The position numbers and the translations under genes were made by a program. Of a stretch of 64,000 bases of DNA, positions 48,652-60,879 are shown one piece after another. The notes beneath the pieces were generated by a model. The model was not told where the DNA came from and did not search any database. It worked only from the letters and a program-made list of their open reading frames with translations. The stretch is from Pseudopithomyces maydicus (Eukaryota > Ascomycota > Dothideomycetes > Pleosporales > Didymosphaeriaceae), in NCBI GenBank assembly GCA_026873275.1, contig JANTUC010000004.1, forward strand, positions 1,302,001 to 1,366,000, read 5' to 3'. How positions within the stretch are numbered: position 1 is the first letter of the stretch; every line of letters starts with the position of its first letter.

Positions 48652-49200
48652 GTCCGGTGCCCAGTGTTTTCCACTGTAATGTCGAGAAGATGTGATGAGG
48701 TGTTGAAGCGGAGCTTACCATGGAACCAAGGACTGATGATAGGATGTGATGATATGAGGTGATGATGAAGTGATCATCATTGAAGTTGAAGTTCAACACC
48801 AGTGAAAGGTGTGAGTGACTGATGTCCTGGTCCTGGTCCATGGTAATGATTGACTGCATCATGTTAGCAAAGTGAAATATCAGAGTTGGGAAAGATAAAA
48901 ACCTTGTTGAGGCTACCGCATAGCCATCATGAAGTAACACAACAATGTGAAGTGAAGTTGTGACTTGAAAGCTCAAGGTGGGTATGACCCAAGCCAAGAA
49001 GTAAAGGAGGGATGAAACATTGAAGTGAAAGTGAATCAATGTGATCTGAAAGTCATATGAAGAGACTTCACTTGAAGTTGACCTCAGAGCTTGAGAAGCT
49101 GATAGAGAAAGAGAAAAAAGGTATTGGGGTGAAAGCTTGAGCGAGTTGATATACCATTTGGTGCCAAGGTACTAAAAATCTCGCTTAATCTCGCTTACAG

Positions 49201-49218
49201 TCACGTGAGCTCACGTGA
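49201..49218. repeat. 18-bp perfect palindrome with two CACGTG cores
   Basis: TCACGTGAGCTCACGTGA is identical to its reverse complement. Each half holds a CACGTG E-box. It directly follows two tandem copies of TCTCGCTTA. Could be a bHLH-binding element or the terminus of a degenerate element. Confidence 0.7.
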
Positions 49219-50976
49219 TAACACCCAAAGAGGTTTGGTCAATCATGTGATCCAGCTGAATAAGGCTTAGTGTGTCTCGATTAGGCAGTCGATGTAGAAC
49301 GGTAGGAGCGGCGGGGTGGAGTATGGGCGTGCAGCACAGGTACGACTGGAGATGACACAGGCCCAGGACTAGATTATAGCGAGGAGCATGAGAATCGGCA
49401 TTTCATTAGCTATCTATTCATATAAGCAATGCACTCGAAGGAGGGACAGCGGCTGCCCGAGCTCCCTGCGTGATGTCCTGCTCCTGCAATCTCTACTTCT
49501 GGGTCATGGCTAGAGCTCTCTACAGGGTTGTATATCTTGTGTATTCTTAATCATCCTCCAGTACCAGCGGTAGCCATGGTCGATATCGTGGTGGTATGCT
49601 TACAGCGCAAAAAAACACCCAGGTAGCGACGTTGTTTTGACACGCAGGAACGGCAGCGAGCGAGAACGCGCAAGCAGAGAGCGAGACTCCTCCTCATAGG
49701 AAAGAAAGGAAGCGCCAGCTTTGACAGCTGTACAATAAAACGTTTGGGCAGCTCAAGCTGTTGCGCGCCTCCGCGATCGTGACTGTGACCTGGGCTGTTG
49801 CGTGTCTTTGGCCGACAGCGCCTACAACTGAAACTGCGGCTGCGACTACGGTCAGGACGTTCTTAACACCAAGAAGACCGGAAAACGAATCATCGCAGCA
49901 TGTGCAATAAGCATCCAGTCTTAACAAGAGGCCAGGGCAACCTTGGAACAGCGTGATTCCCTGGGATGGACGCCTCCAGTCCACTGTCTTCTGCCTTAAC
50001 ACCAGACTCGCCCTCGCCGCTGGCGCTCAGGAACATCACTACAGGAAGCTACGGCAGTCGCGCCAGTTACGGCACCGCCAACAGTTCTGCTATCTACGAC
50101 AGAAACGCGTGTCTTCCACTCTTGCACCCAGCTCGATCTCGCGCCCACCACCAAACGCACCTGCTGGCTCTCTCACCTAAACGGGTGCCGCGGGCTCACT
50201 GGTGGTAAACAACGCCAAAACAAGCAGTACAGCCCAACTTGCAGCACAGGTAAGCGACGAACACCATGTGTATCACGCTCGCTATAATAACGAGGACAGT
50301 AGTCATAACAGCGATATCTACGCGTCTAATCACCGTTACGAAACCGCGTTGTTTCTACGAAGTCGAGAAACGGGTATTCCGTCTCACACAGTCATGCAGA
50401 CAAAGCGGCGGCTCGCAAGCTTACGATATCCCACACTCCCTTGTTATCCCGAGATCTATCGTCCTTCTGAGGAACCCCCAAAATACGGAAATATGACAGA
50501 TATACACACTCACACTCGCGAGAGGAGGCGGCTGGACATTGCAAGACACGCTCACACATAAATATCAGTATCAGTATCAGCGTCCTTAAGACTCCTAGTA
50601 CTTATATACTATCTGTTCCTCATTTGAATAGGATCCGCGATCGGTTAGATGATAGAACCGATGAACACCGCTACATTCAGTATACACCCTATGCACATAT
50701 ACAGTGTATGCGAAGAAACCAAAGAAAAGCTGCTTTCGAAAGGCAACAGAAATTATGGTATCAAGATAAACCGATAAAAACACCTCTCTGGCTGCCTGGC
50801 TGACTATGTATACACCACCCACGCTGCAAACGCGCTAAACCAAAGCCCATCATTTCCTTTCATCTCGAAAAAGAAAAGAAAAAGTCCCCATATTACTCCA
50901 AATCCCATGCCCATCATATAAGTCATCCACCCCATTCATCTATCATTCACAAACAACACCCTCTCTCTCTCCATCA

Positions 50977-53900
50977 TTACCCCCCACCATCCAACCCCTC
51001 CAACCCGTCCATCCCCGCCGGCCCTCCCCTCGCATGACCCACACTCTGCCTATGCCCCATCTGCCCACCCATTCCCAGCCCCACCGACGGACCCCCTCCG
51101 AGCCCAAAGTTAAACGCCTCAGGGCTGAACAGTCCCCCATCGTCACCCAGCACCGGAGGCTCCACGTTGAAGGGGAGAAACCACCCCGCGTTGCCGGCAT
51201 CGAAGAACCCGTTTCCACCCATACCAGCGTGGTCGAGACCCCAGAAGGAGGCATTGGACGCGTGCGGTGTAAGGTCCGGGAAGGGACTTAGGTCCATCTG
51301 TTGGCCTGGGTGTATCATGGTTGTGGGCGATGTGTTGAGCATGGTGAGGTTGGGATGGGCGTGGGTGTGAGGGAAGTCCTGAATGTACTGCTGGGCGTTT
51401 GACTGGGCGAAGTAAGCGGGGTCGAAGGCGTCGATTGCGTCCTGGGGATTGATGTTGATCTGGCCGAGTTGGCGGTGGAGTTGGTTCGGGTGCATTTGCG
51501 TGGCGCGCTGTTGGGCTTGCTGGGCGGCGGCGTGGACGGCGGCGGCGGAGGCGTCATTCTTGGAGACGGACTTTTTGCTTTTGCGGGCTTGTTTGCGGTG
51601 GGTTTCGGCGCGGGTGGGTGGAGAGAGAGAGGCGAAGAATTCTTCCACGCTTTGGAGGTCGCTCTTTTGGCCGAGTACGGCGTCGGTGCCGGGCTCGTGG
51701 GTTGTGGCCTCGGCGGCGTCTTCGTAGTCTGTTTTGGAGACGCCGTGCGGGTAGCGGTCGAACCAGTCACCGTATTGGAAAATTACGGCTTTGCCCTTGT
51801 CGCCGGACGCAGATGCGCCTCGGAGCTGCGCATCTGCGTGCTGTCGGTACAACTCCTTGAGATTTTCTGCTATGTAGTGGAACATGCCCCAATACTTCTT
51901 CATCTTGCTAAGGTACCGAACGTTGAAAGCAAGATACTTTTTCGATTGAGCCTCGAGCTTCGGGTTCTTCGAAAACACGCCATGGACGTGAACAGTGGAT
52001 GAGAAGAAGGCGGAGTAGCCAGCGAACGGTGCAACAACGTTGTGGTCCATTGCCTCATTAATGAGGACGGATATTTGATTTGCGGCGTCCAATGCTGTGC
52101 GTGCGGATTCGGTAAGGAAATCATGAGGCATCTCTTTCGGCGGTCGGCTGCCAGCTCGTGAGGGCAGCGAGAATCGGTGCAGAAAGAGTATGATTTGTTG
52201 GTATAGAATGTGCAGATAGAGGTAGGAGTTTGCTGTCCTGCCTATCGCGTGGCTCTTCAGGTTTTCGGGACTGTAGACCAGCATCTCGGGCAGGGCATCC
52301 TTGAATTCCCTGGCTTCTTTCTTGATGCTATGGAAGGTGGATTTGGATGACCACATGGGCTCAGACTCCCGTTCCTTGCCGCCCAAATTCATATATTTAA
52401 TCAGTTTGCCCCATATGCACACCAGTCGGATCGTGTACGCCGTAACGCCCATGTTTTCGCGGGGATCCGATAGTTGGCCGCTGTCGGGTGCGACTGGGTT
52501 CGGTACATTGCCGTCCAGATTCTCTGTAGGGGCCTGTATCTCGTGGACATAGAGGTGCTCTTTTACGGGTAACTGGACTTCGATGTATTGCTCGTGCACG
52601 AATAACGGCCGGTCTGTGCCGGACGAGTTGAAGCGATCCATGAGGAAACATGACCACATGGTACGCCTCCGAATCTCGCGGTCGGTAAGACTGAGCGGCT
52701 TGCGGTCAGGCTCCGGCACGCTGGGGTCGTACTCGAGCTCCTTGTGCAGCTGCAGGGCGTAGGCCATTCGCTGTGCCATGCCGCCAAACATCCAACTTCG
52801 ACCGCCCTGGCATGTGCCAAACTCGTGCAGACCAAGCAGCAAGTAGACGATCAGGATGGTGATGTTGGGGGCATCGTAACGCTTCAGGGCGATCTCCCGC
52901 GCTTTCTCGCCCCAGTTGTCGCCTCGTAGGAAGCAGGGCTCTGAGCGTAGCTGAGGATGTGTTGAGAAACGGGCGGATATGGCGCAGATGGCCAGGATGA
53001 GGACCGGAGGTATGTCTCCCTTGGCGAGCCTCCGCATGAAGCTGGGCTTGTGCAGGAGAGGGTAGCTCTGGCCGTAGACGTAGTCGAAATAGACCTCGGC
53101 CAGGTGCTCTTGGATGTCCTTGGGCGGCAGGCTCTCGGCGCCCTCGGTGAGCAGACTGGTATCATCTGCCTCCTTGGTGCGCGAGGCAGAGCCGGAGACG
53201 TCGGGGTTTGCAGATTTGGACTTTGCCCACTCGTCCAGGTCGTTGCCAAAGGCCTCCTCGGCGCCTCTCTTCTTGTTGGCGGTGGGTGTCTTGGGCGGGG
53301 CGCCGGGCAGCGCGGGCTTCACGACAGAGCGACCCACGCCGGCGACCGAGGGCAGGCTCTCCTTGGGGATGAGCTTGATGACGCGGTCCTCCATGCGGCG
53401 CAGGCGCTTGTCCAGCATGGCCATATAGTCGGTCCTGGGTGCCGCCTTCCTTGTTGTGACCTTGTAAACGCACGGGATGCGGCTCCGCAAGCAGTGCTTG
53501 CAGGCCGGCTTCTCACCCGAACAACGAATCTTCTTCCTCCGGCAAGCAATGCAGGCCAGCGGCAGACGTTTCCTCTCCTTGCCTGCTTTGGTTTTCATCT
53601 CGCTCCACGGCGGCGGGTCCTGGCCGTCCTTGTCCTTCTGCGAACCGTCTGCGCCGTCCCGCAACATGCCGTCCTCCAGCTTCATGGCCAGTGTCGAGCC
53701 GTCCTCGAGACTATCTCCAAGCAGCAGGCCCAGACCAGCTGCGCTTTCGGGGCTCGTGTGGTTGCCATCGCGGGCCAGATGGCCAGCGCTTCCGATGCTG
53801 AGACGGTGCGGGTGGCTGCCGCCGCTCACGTTCCCTTCTTCCATGTCGACGATGCTTCCCCTCTGGACATTCGATTGCGAGCGGTCGTAGGCGTTGCCAA

Positions 53901-54063
53901 AGCCCGAGTTCTGGCCAAAGGCCATGGGGAAGTCGGAGAAGGAGGCCATGGAGGCGCGGAGCTCAGCGAGGCCGTAATCGTTCAGTGCCAGGGGATCGTC
54001 GTGCTCAAAGTGCGGATGCTGGGGCGCCGCCATGGAGGTGGCCGTAGTGGCCGAGTCGCCCAT
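50977..54063 (-). CDS. large Zn2Cys6 transcription factor with fungal_trans domain
   Basis: 1028 aa, single exon. An open frame extends to 54108, but its first codon there is GTG, so the ATG at 54063 (MGDSATTATS) is used. Domains in order: an acidic, Ser/Gly-rich N-terminal 165 residues; a zinc cluster at about 170-200 (LACIACRRKKIRCSGEKPACKHCLRSRIPCVY, shown here as parts LACIACRRKKIRC and HCLRSRIPCVY); a basic linker (MLDKRLRRMEDRVIKL, short coiled coil); fungal_trans from about 330 (YFDYVYGQSYPLLHKP, RRLAKGDIPPVLILAICAISARF); then GGRSWMFGGMAQRMAYALQLHKE; a Gln/His-rich C-terminal region. It acts in the nucleus. The regulon is unknown. It is not the xylanase regulator XlnR: that zinc cluster differs. 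Confidence 0.9.
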   Translation of the reverse strand: MGDSATTATSMAAPQHPHFEHDDPLALNDYGLAELRASMASFSDFPMAFGQNSGFGNAYDRSQSNVQRGSIVDMEEGNVSGGSHPHRLSIGSAGHLARDGNHTSPESAAGLGLLLGDSLEDGSTLAMKLEDGMLRDGADGSQKDKDGQDPPPWSEMKTKAGKERKRLPLACIACRRKKIRCSGEKPACKHCLRSRIPCVYKVTTRKAAPRTDYMAMLDKRLRRMEDRVIKLIPKESLPSVAGVGRSVVKPALPGAPPKTPTANKKRGAEEAFGNDLDEWAKSKSANPDVSGSASRTKEADDTSLLTEGAESLPPKDIQEHLAEVYFDYVYGQSYPLLHKPSFMRRLAKGDIPPVLILAICAISARFSTHPQLRSEPCFLRGDNWGEKAREIALKRYDAPNITILIVYLLLGLHEFGTCQGGRSWMFGGMAQRMAYALQLHKELEYDPSVPEPDRKPLSLTDREIRRRTMWSCFLMDRFNSSGTDRPLFVHEQYIEVQLPVKEHLYVHEIQAPTENLDGNVPNPVAPDSGQLSDPRENMGVTAYTIRLVCIWGKLIKYMNLGGKERESEPMWSSKSTFHSIKKEAREFKDALPEMLVYSPENLKSHAIGRTANSYLYLHILYQQIILFLHRFSLPSRAGSRPPKEMPHDFLTESARTALDAANQISVLINEAMDHNVVAPFAGYSAFFSSTVHVHGVFSKNPKLEAQSKKYLAFNVRYLSKMKKYWGMFHYIAENLKELYRQHADAQLRGASASGDKGKAVIFQYGDWFDRYPHGVSKTDYEDAAEATTHEPGTDAVLGQKSDLQSVEEFFASLSPPTRAETHRKQARKSKKSVSKNDASAAAVHAAAQQAQQRATQMHPNQLHRQLGQININPQDAIDAFDPAYFAQSNAQQYIQDFPHTHAHPNLTMLNTSPTTMIHPGQQMDLSPFPDLTPHASNASFWGLDHAGMGGNGFFDAGNAGWFLPFNVEPPVLGDDGGLFSPEAFNFGLGGGPSVGLGMGGQMGHRQSVGHARGGPAGMDGLEGLDGGG

Positions 54064-57000
54064 TTCCTCGAGGCGCGCTGCGTCCTGTGTGCCGCGGAGT
54101 GGTTCCACCTCACATCGGACGAAGCAATGCAGACAGGCGACGGCGTTGTCCTTGGGGCCCCGGATTTACAGCGGCAATTGCAATTCGCACGGCTCCTCCA
54201 CGAGGGACTTGGAGTCGTGGGCGAGGGCGAGGGCGAGGGCGGAAAAGTGTCGGAACGCTTCCCCACAATTCCACACTGGACTATGAAGGCGCCGGATTCC
54301 GTCTGGCCAGAACGACGGCGTGCGGAGGGAGGCGCCAGAGAAGCCAGCAGCTGACAGAGGCTTTGCTGGGAGCAAGTGTGAGACGGACTGCTGCTATGGC
54401 CGGGGAGTGATGTAGCACCAAACGCCACCACGAGCAGCCTGGCACATAACGCATCCAGGGCACAGGAGGATTGCAGCATGTCCTCGTAATAGCCACAGCA
54501 GGATTCGCGACGGGGTGCGAAGGCGGAGGCTGTCGCCCTCGGCCCAATCCCGCCACAGGGCAGGCTACGGCCGATGCAACCCCCACATGGCATGGGCCAT
54601 GCCTGCACTGTGTATTATTCAGACACGACAAAGCAACCCGCTGGCCGGCGGCGGCCATGGCCAGTACTACTACCGTAGTCTACCTACTTGGAGGGCGGAC
54701 GGGTCGTGGTGACACTAGCAGCATGGCCCGTTGGACAGCAACGGCGCTCGACCTGTCTCGAGGCGCCCCCGAATGGGCCTGCATGTGGCGGGCAGAGGCT
54801 GCACGTCACGCGCTGTGGATGCGTGGGTTCGCGCTGCTGGCAGCCAGCGGCGGGGAGGACGGGCGCCTTTGCGGGGCTCCACCAGCTTCGCGTGGCTTTT
54901 CCATGCATACGCATCCTGGCGACTCCAATATCCCACCCACCTGAACCGCCCATCGCATCGCAGCACCCGCCACGTATCGTCGCGCCCGAGCCTGCGAGCA
55001 TGTCGTCGCCATCCTCGCGCTGACGTCTCTGGCGTCTCTGACGTCTCTGACCTCCCTGACCTCCCTGTGACGGCTCCAGCCCTGGAACGCCTGCCCTCAG
55101 CTCGCTCCTGGGCATCGCACTCATCATCTGCAATCATCGCCGTCATCATCATATCGCATGCTTCCTGCCAGCGACCCGCTCCCCTGGGACCACCCCCGAG
55201 TCCTGATTCGGCCGCCTGTCAGGGAGCGCCTGGGGCGACGCCTCCAGCCGTACACCATCCTCCTGATCCACGTTGCCTTGCCCGCCCCGGAAAGGAAAGT
55301 AGAATCATCACCCAGAATCACCACCAACACCACCCGCGGCTTTCCACAACATTAGCCTCTGTATTCTGGATCCGTCCTCACCTTCATCTTCTCGTCCTAC
55401 GATGACTACCACTGGTCCATTTAGCCAAAATGCCCTCCATCCTCCTAGCAACCCTACCCGATTACCCCAAGTCGGTGGCGGACCTGTGTAGCCACGTTGT
55501 GTATTGCGACCAACTCTACGCATATTGCACCCGGCCGCGCTCCCTTGGCCTCTGATCCATCCCCGCGGCTTTTCGTGTTTTGGCCCGCCCGTACCAGGTA
55601 ATCGCCCCTTCGTCCGCAGCCGCACCGCGTCTGCACAGACGCCCGAACCAATATGTGCCATGCGGAAATGCACCGGGCAGACCAGGGATGCTGGAGCAGA
55701 TCTTCGTACGCGTCTCCAAGGCCAGCTGCATTCTGGTCGACCTTTGCGAACGGTGAGCGTCCCTGGCCCTGTCTGATGCACGCTCAGCGCCTCTGCACCG
55801 CACGCCTTCCTTTCTCATAAAGCTGACTGTGTCTCTCCATCCACCACAACTACTACAGAAGAAACCAAGCAAACCACACCATGTTTCTGTCGGTATGGTA
55901 CGAATAACCCGAGGGATAGGCTTTCCCTCTCGACGCTCCGCTCACCGCCCCTCCTGCATCCGATCTACGGCCATACCGGTATCTTTTATTGCAAGTCATC
56001 ACGAGCGCCTTGCCTCTCCAAAGAAATCTCCGCTCAATTTGCAACCAGCGATGGATCCATACTATATCTTATACTGTGCTCACCTACGCGTGCTCCACAA
56101 ATTATGCCCTTCCCCGCACTTCGGTCTGGTGTCGCCGACGCCCTTCCAAACACTTTCTCGAAAGAAACGAACGCGTGCTTTGCATCTCAATGAGCCCTGG
56201 AGGCGAAATTACTGTGCCCACGTGCCTTGGTTTGTTTACATCCAACTGCACATGGAGTCTGCTTGATTAATTTTGAGTGAAGACTTTGTGCGTTGTTATG
56301 TGTGGCGTATGCTCTGCACGCGTCTATTCGCTGGCTCGGTTCGATCGCGTGGTTGAGCGTCAGTTGTGGTAAAATAAACGTGATGAGCTGATTTAACCTG
56401 GGGAAATTACAGTCAGCCTCAAGGTCAGACGTTGGGTGAGATTTGCTATCCTGTTGTGTATACCAGGTAAGGATGTTGGAGAATAGCCTATCCTCTGTTC
56501 CATTACAAAATAATTAAGAGATTCGTGATTTGAGCTGCACTGGACTGGATACTGCGCTATAGGAGTAGGTGCCATGCACAGCTTTTACCTTCACCATCTT
56601 CCAGCCATTTTCGTAGTACCATCCCAAGTGACCAAAGCAGATAGAAATCATACACAGAGCCAACACTCAGCATCGCCATGTTCAGCCACAGCACATTTTC
56701 ACAATGACCAACAAAATGTGTCAACCCACCACCCCAAACGATAAGACCCATGAAAATGCAACGCCTAACAAGGATACACACACACACACATGCACACTTC
56801 TGTACTTACAAAACTCGTCTTTCCCCTTTCATCTACCTTATGCACGTGCATAACTCGCAACCTTACCTGAACCCTCTTTCGGTGGTGGGGACGCACCGCG
56901 GCTAGCCTACATGGGTCCCACCGCGCAAGTGGGGTAGCGTGCAGACGAGTCAGGCTTCGAGCGAGAGATGGTGCGGAATGACTGGAACAGAGATGTCTAG

Positions 57001-57118
57001 ATGGCTGCAAGAAAGGATGGTGGTTTTGATGGCGCTACAGCCGCCTTTGCTGTTCTCGATATGCTTTGTTTTCTGCTATATATACGCTATAATATGCTTG
57101 TTTGTCATCAACATCATA
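54064..57118. other. long upstream region of the Zn2Cys6 gene, with tandem repeats
   Basis: 3.05 kb with no convincing gene. It includes a GGGCGA hexamer repeat (about 54219-54241), a 9-bp tandem repeat (55023-55067) and a CA dinucleotide run (about 56776-56791). High GC up to about 55.8 kb creates long spurious frames on both strands. Confidence 0.5.
55023..55067. repeat. 9-bp tandem repeat, five copies
   Basis: Units ACGTCTCTG, GCGTCTCTG, ACGTCTCTG, ACCTCCCTG, ACCTCCCTG. Non-coding; about 1 kb upstream of the Zn2Cys6 gene. Confidence 0.85.
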
Positions 57119-57229
57119 GGCGCTTTGGCGGAGTGGTTAACGCGTGGCACTCGAACGGATTGAAGTCATCTTCACCCAATTAGATATGCCATTCCTTCGG
57201 GAGCGCATGTTCGAATCATGCAGGCGTCG
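57119..57229 (+). tRNA. tRNA-Ser (anticodon CGA) with a 30-nt intron
   Basis: All arms fold. The acceptor stem GGCGCTT pairs with AGGCGTC (7 pairs, two of them G-U), the discriminator is G. The D-stem GCG/CGC flanks GAGTGGTTAA. The anticodon stem TGGCA/TGCCA holds a CTCGAAA loop after splicing, anticodon CGA at 57152-57154. A canonical intron follows base 37, at 57156-57185. The long variable arm (TCC/GGA stem) is typical of class II tRNA-Ser. The T arm is GCATG TTCGAAT CATGC. The 3' CCA is not encoded, as expected. Confidence 0.93.
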
Positions 57230-58659
57230 CTTAATATCTTCTTTTTGCGTTTTTTTGCTGACGGGTGTGCTGCTCTTTTTGCACTATCGGTGCGAGTATG
57301 TAGACGAGGTAGGCGCGAATCAGCATTTGATAGGTGGGGGTGGATGCGGGGTCTTGTTTGTTGGGTGGGGCTACATTGGGTGTGTATTGGATGTATAGCC
57401 AGGTGGTAGAGTAACACCGCTGTTTAGTTAAACATTTGCAAGTAATACACATGTGTGTAGTGTTTGTAGGGACTTGGATGATATCTCCATTGCTTTTTTT
57501 CGTCGCGGCAGCACTGGCGCACCAAACGCACCTGTCCCTGTTTCCACGAGACCATCGTTCCCAACGTCCCCCCTTTCTCAAACCCCCTAGAACAAGGAGC
57601 TGCAAATGCTTCTACGTGGCTACGCTTCCGCACGACCATCTGGACCTCGTAGATTGTATCCATATCCGCACTGTTCCTGGTTCCAGCAACCCTGCGTTCG
57701 AGGGGGTGACCGGGTGGTTCTGTAGTGTGTAGGTGGCATTCTGAGGATTTGGGGAAGCTGGAATCGTATGCGAATTGCGGCAGTCGGAAATTTGGTGAGC
57801 GCACTTTTACGGTGAGGATCAGTGCTGAGAAGGGGGAAAATTGAGGGCTATGAAATTATGGAAGGCGATGAGGTAGGGGAAGAGGGGGAAGATGGAGGAA
57901 ATTAGGGAGGTTAGGCAGAGATACCCATGTAAAGAGGAACAGTGAGTCGACAAGACAAAAGGGATCCAGATAGAGAAGAGAGCACATGATCAAAAAAAAG
58001 GCGGATTGTAACAAGGGTGAAAGCAAAAGCTATACGCAAACGTCCGTGATATAGAATATAGTGGAGTTGAATAAATACTCTGGGGGCTACAAAGAGTGGT
58101 ACTTGATGAAAAAGAGTTGGTAGCAACAAATTGCCTCGAGGAATCTGAAAATCGGTATCATGGAAAGAGTTTCTTGGAGTTCATCAGATAATTTCACGAC
58201 TAGATCTGAGTGCATGTAGTCGGAAGCCGGCGACAGCTCGATCTAACTTTAGCTAATGACGCATAACCATGCTGAGCGTCCCACACCGTGTTCTCTGTCA
58301 AATCGTCCAAATATGACGAAACTGCCGACCAAAATTATAACTCGAACAGCATTCGCTTACCATATGACCTAGATTTAAAGTGTTCCAGTTGATGACGCTG
58401 CACGTGAATGAAGTTCTGCAGCCTGCTTACTTATGACAATGTCAACGTCTGTGTGCTTGCTGATTCGTTCGATTGAGCTAGATCTACAGGGAGTGCATGC
58501 AGCAAAGCCAAACACGGTAGGGTATGTATTACGAAATACGTACCATTACAATAACCTCGCACGATGGAAATTTCCTAGTGCACAAATACCCACTTTCGTT
58601 GCGGCTAAGTTTCTAGATAAAGGTATTGCATCGTCTTGAATGCATTGATTCTCTCGATT
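57230..58659. other. intergenic, no gene recognised
   Basis: 1.43 kb between the tRNA and the GMC oxidoreductase gene. No domain or clear exon seen. Confidence 0.55.
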
Positions 58660-60737
58660 ATGCTTGCTTTATTTAGATTATTTACTTTCCAAGCTTCATT
58701 AGCATGTGCGACAATTCTAAATCAATTCGCTCGCGAAGGCAGGATATCGGGCTCAGCGTTTGGCATCCCGGGCATTAATGCGACTTACGATTACGGTAAG
58801 TAGACTATATGCATATCTAAACCAGTATCCTATAGTAAACCCAAAGTGTATCATGGATTAACTTTCCCGTTTCCTACAGTGATCGTGGGCGGTGGCACTG
58901 CAGGCTCCGTTGTCGCCGCCAGGCTCACAGAGCACAGCAATGCGACTGTCGCCCTGATCGAAGCAGGCAGCTTTTACGAAATCCAAAACGGCAATTGGAG
59001 CCAGATACCAGCGTGTAAGTAGATTGAAATTTGAGGCTCAGGATTCCAATACATCTAACATTGGATAGACAACAGTTTCTGGGTCAGAGGCTCCCCAGAT
59101 GCACCGCAACCATTGATAGACTGGGGTTTGTACACTGAGCCCCAGGTTGTGCGTGATCCTCCCGATTCCAAGGAAGCTCACATGACTGATTGATCTAGAA
59201 CGGCAAGGTCCTCCGATACACCCAGGGAAAGAATCTTGGTGGTGGAAGCGGTCGTAACCAAATGATCTACCACAACGGGCCCATCGGCGCCTATCAAGAG
59301 TGGGCCTCGCGCGTTGGAGACGACGCATATATCTGGGAAAATTTTCAACGCTTTATCCGCCGCTCCGTGCGATTCAGTCCAAACGCTGAGAAAAGACCGC
59401 CTGGATCAACCCCACCAGAAGCTTACGATGCCAGTGCTTATTCTCCAGAAGGAGGCCCCTTGGATGTGTCGTTGGCAGCGTTTCCCAATCCATACTCTGC
59501 GTATGCGATCCCGGCGTTCGAAGCGATGGGCATGAAACGTCTACCAGGTCTAAGCAGCGGAAAGTTGGACGGCTACGCCAACATACAGGTTACTGTTGAT
59601 CCGACGACTGGTCTTCGTAGTTCTGCAGAGAACACTTTTTTGAAAGAGGCGTTTAGCCGGGCGACACTGACCACATACGTTAATGCACATGCTCGTAATA
59701 TCTTATTTGATGGGAAGAGAGCAGCAGGCCTTAACGTCACTATTGACGGCCGTTACCCCTTCGTTATATCAGCTCGTAAAGAGGTGATTGTGTCGGCAGG
59801 AGTGTGGCACTCTCCGCAGCTGTTGATGGTCAGTGGAATCGGGCCTCGTGCCACACTGAACAGATTTGGTATTCCTGTACTGTCGGATCTTCCAGGAGTG
59901 GGGCAAAACATCTGGGACTCTTGCCCTGTCAGTGGTCCCGCATACATCGTGGAGGACACGAAGTACGATGAATGGTCCAGCATTCCTTCTGGTAGAAGAG
60001 CCGTACTAGCCGATTCTCTTCTTCTTCAGAACGCTTCCGGGCCATTGACAGCGCAAGGATCCGAATATATGGGCTGGTACGTGGACTACTTACTTCATAC
60101 TAGCTTTGCTAACTCAAGAAGGGATACTCTCCCATCTTCCTATCGGTCCAAACTTTCAAATGCTACCCAAGATGGCCTTGCCAAGCTCCCTTCAGACTGG
60201 CCTCTCTTTGAGTACCTGGCAAATAGCAATACCACCGCCCTCACCGCTGCAGCTGATGCCCCTGTCCTCGCTCGAATTGCAGTTATTCTTGTTGCGCCCT
60301 TCAGTAGAGGCAACATGACGATCTCCTCCGCCAGCAATCTCGACCCGCCCATTATCAACCCAAACTGGCTACGCGACCCGCGTGACCAGGATCTTGCTAT
60401 CCAAGGGTATCGACGCATACGAGAAGCGTGGAAACATGTCCCGCACGTTGGAAAAGAGGTATTTCCCGGACCGAATGTAACAACGGATGCCCAAATCCTG
60501 CAAGCCATCATGTCTGGGAGTAATATCGGACCTGTACACCATGGAACAGCCTCGTGCGCGATGGGGAAGTCGGACGATGTGATGGCTGTGGTTGATGCGC
60601 GGGGGCGGGTGTACGGTATACAGGGACTGCGAGTGGTGGATGGGTCGAGCCTGCCGTTTACACCGCCTGGGCATACGCAAGGCTATGTGTATTCGCATGC
60701 TGAGAAATTGGTCCAGGATATCTTGGATGATGCATGA
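58660..60737 (+). CDS. secreted GMC oxidoreductase (FAD-dependent)
   Basis: 628 aa from exons 58660-58795, 58880-59014, 59069-59145 and 59199-60737; introns 84, 54 and 53 bp. The signal peptide (MLALFRLFTFQASLACATI) suggests secretion or entry to the secretory pathway. FAD-binding: YDYVIVGGGTAGSVVAARL, and GKNLGGGSGRNQM, a GMC signature. KEVIVSAGVWHSPQLLMVSGIGP is the second signature (shown in parts: REVIVS-like KEVIVSAG and PQLLMVSGIGP). The C-terminal active-site base is in GPVHHGTASCAMG, with the partner His in PPGHTQGYVY. Several N-x-S/T sites are present. The type resembles fungal GMC enzymes of secondary metabolism and wood-decay sets. Substrate is unknown. It starts the last gene group, upstream of the GFA and acyltransferase genes. 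Confidence 0.92.
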
Positions 60738-60879
60738 ATTCCTAGACGTGTTTATACACCCCAGATTTTAATGTCTACCTCCTCCTTACCGGTGGCCTAT
60801 AGAATCGAGTTGGAAATCGGGGACGAAGAACTAAATATCCAGCTATTCATTCCTAAGGTTTAGGATACTCCAAAACTCC

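Larger units (their letters stand above)
48012..50976. other. gene-poor interval, possible degraded sequence
   Basis: 2.96 kb with no intact gene. It includes a frame resembling a transporter fragment (48355-48651, minus), low-complexity GAAGTTGA/GTGAAG-rich sequence at about 48700-49100, a 10-bp direct repeat TCTCGCTTA at 49180-49198 and an adjacent palindrome (49201-49218). A short plus-strand frame at 49966-50208 (Ser/Ala-rich) is possible but unsupported. Confidence 0.5.

Noticed and set aside
49966..50208. Ser/Ala-rich 80-codon frame as a gene
   Set aside because: No domain, no splice partner and no recognisable conservation.
50977..54063. Identity as XlnR, AmyR or CLR-type regulator
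   Set aside because: The zinc cluster (LACIACRRKKIRC) and its linker do not match those regulators as I know them, so no symbol is given.
53050..54354. 434-codon plus-strand frame opposite the Zn2Cys6 gene
   Set aside because: It lies antisense to a clearly conserved zinc cluster and fungal_trans region; its composition is that of a GC-rich shadow frame.
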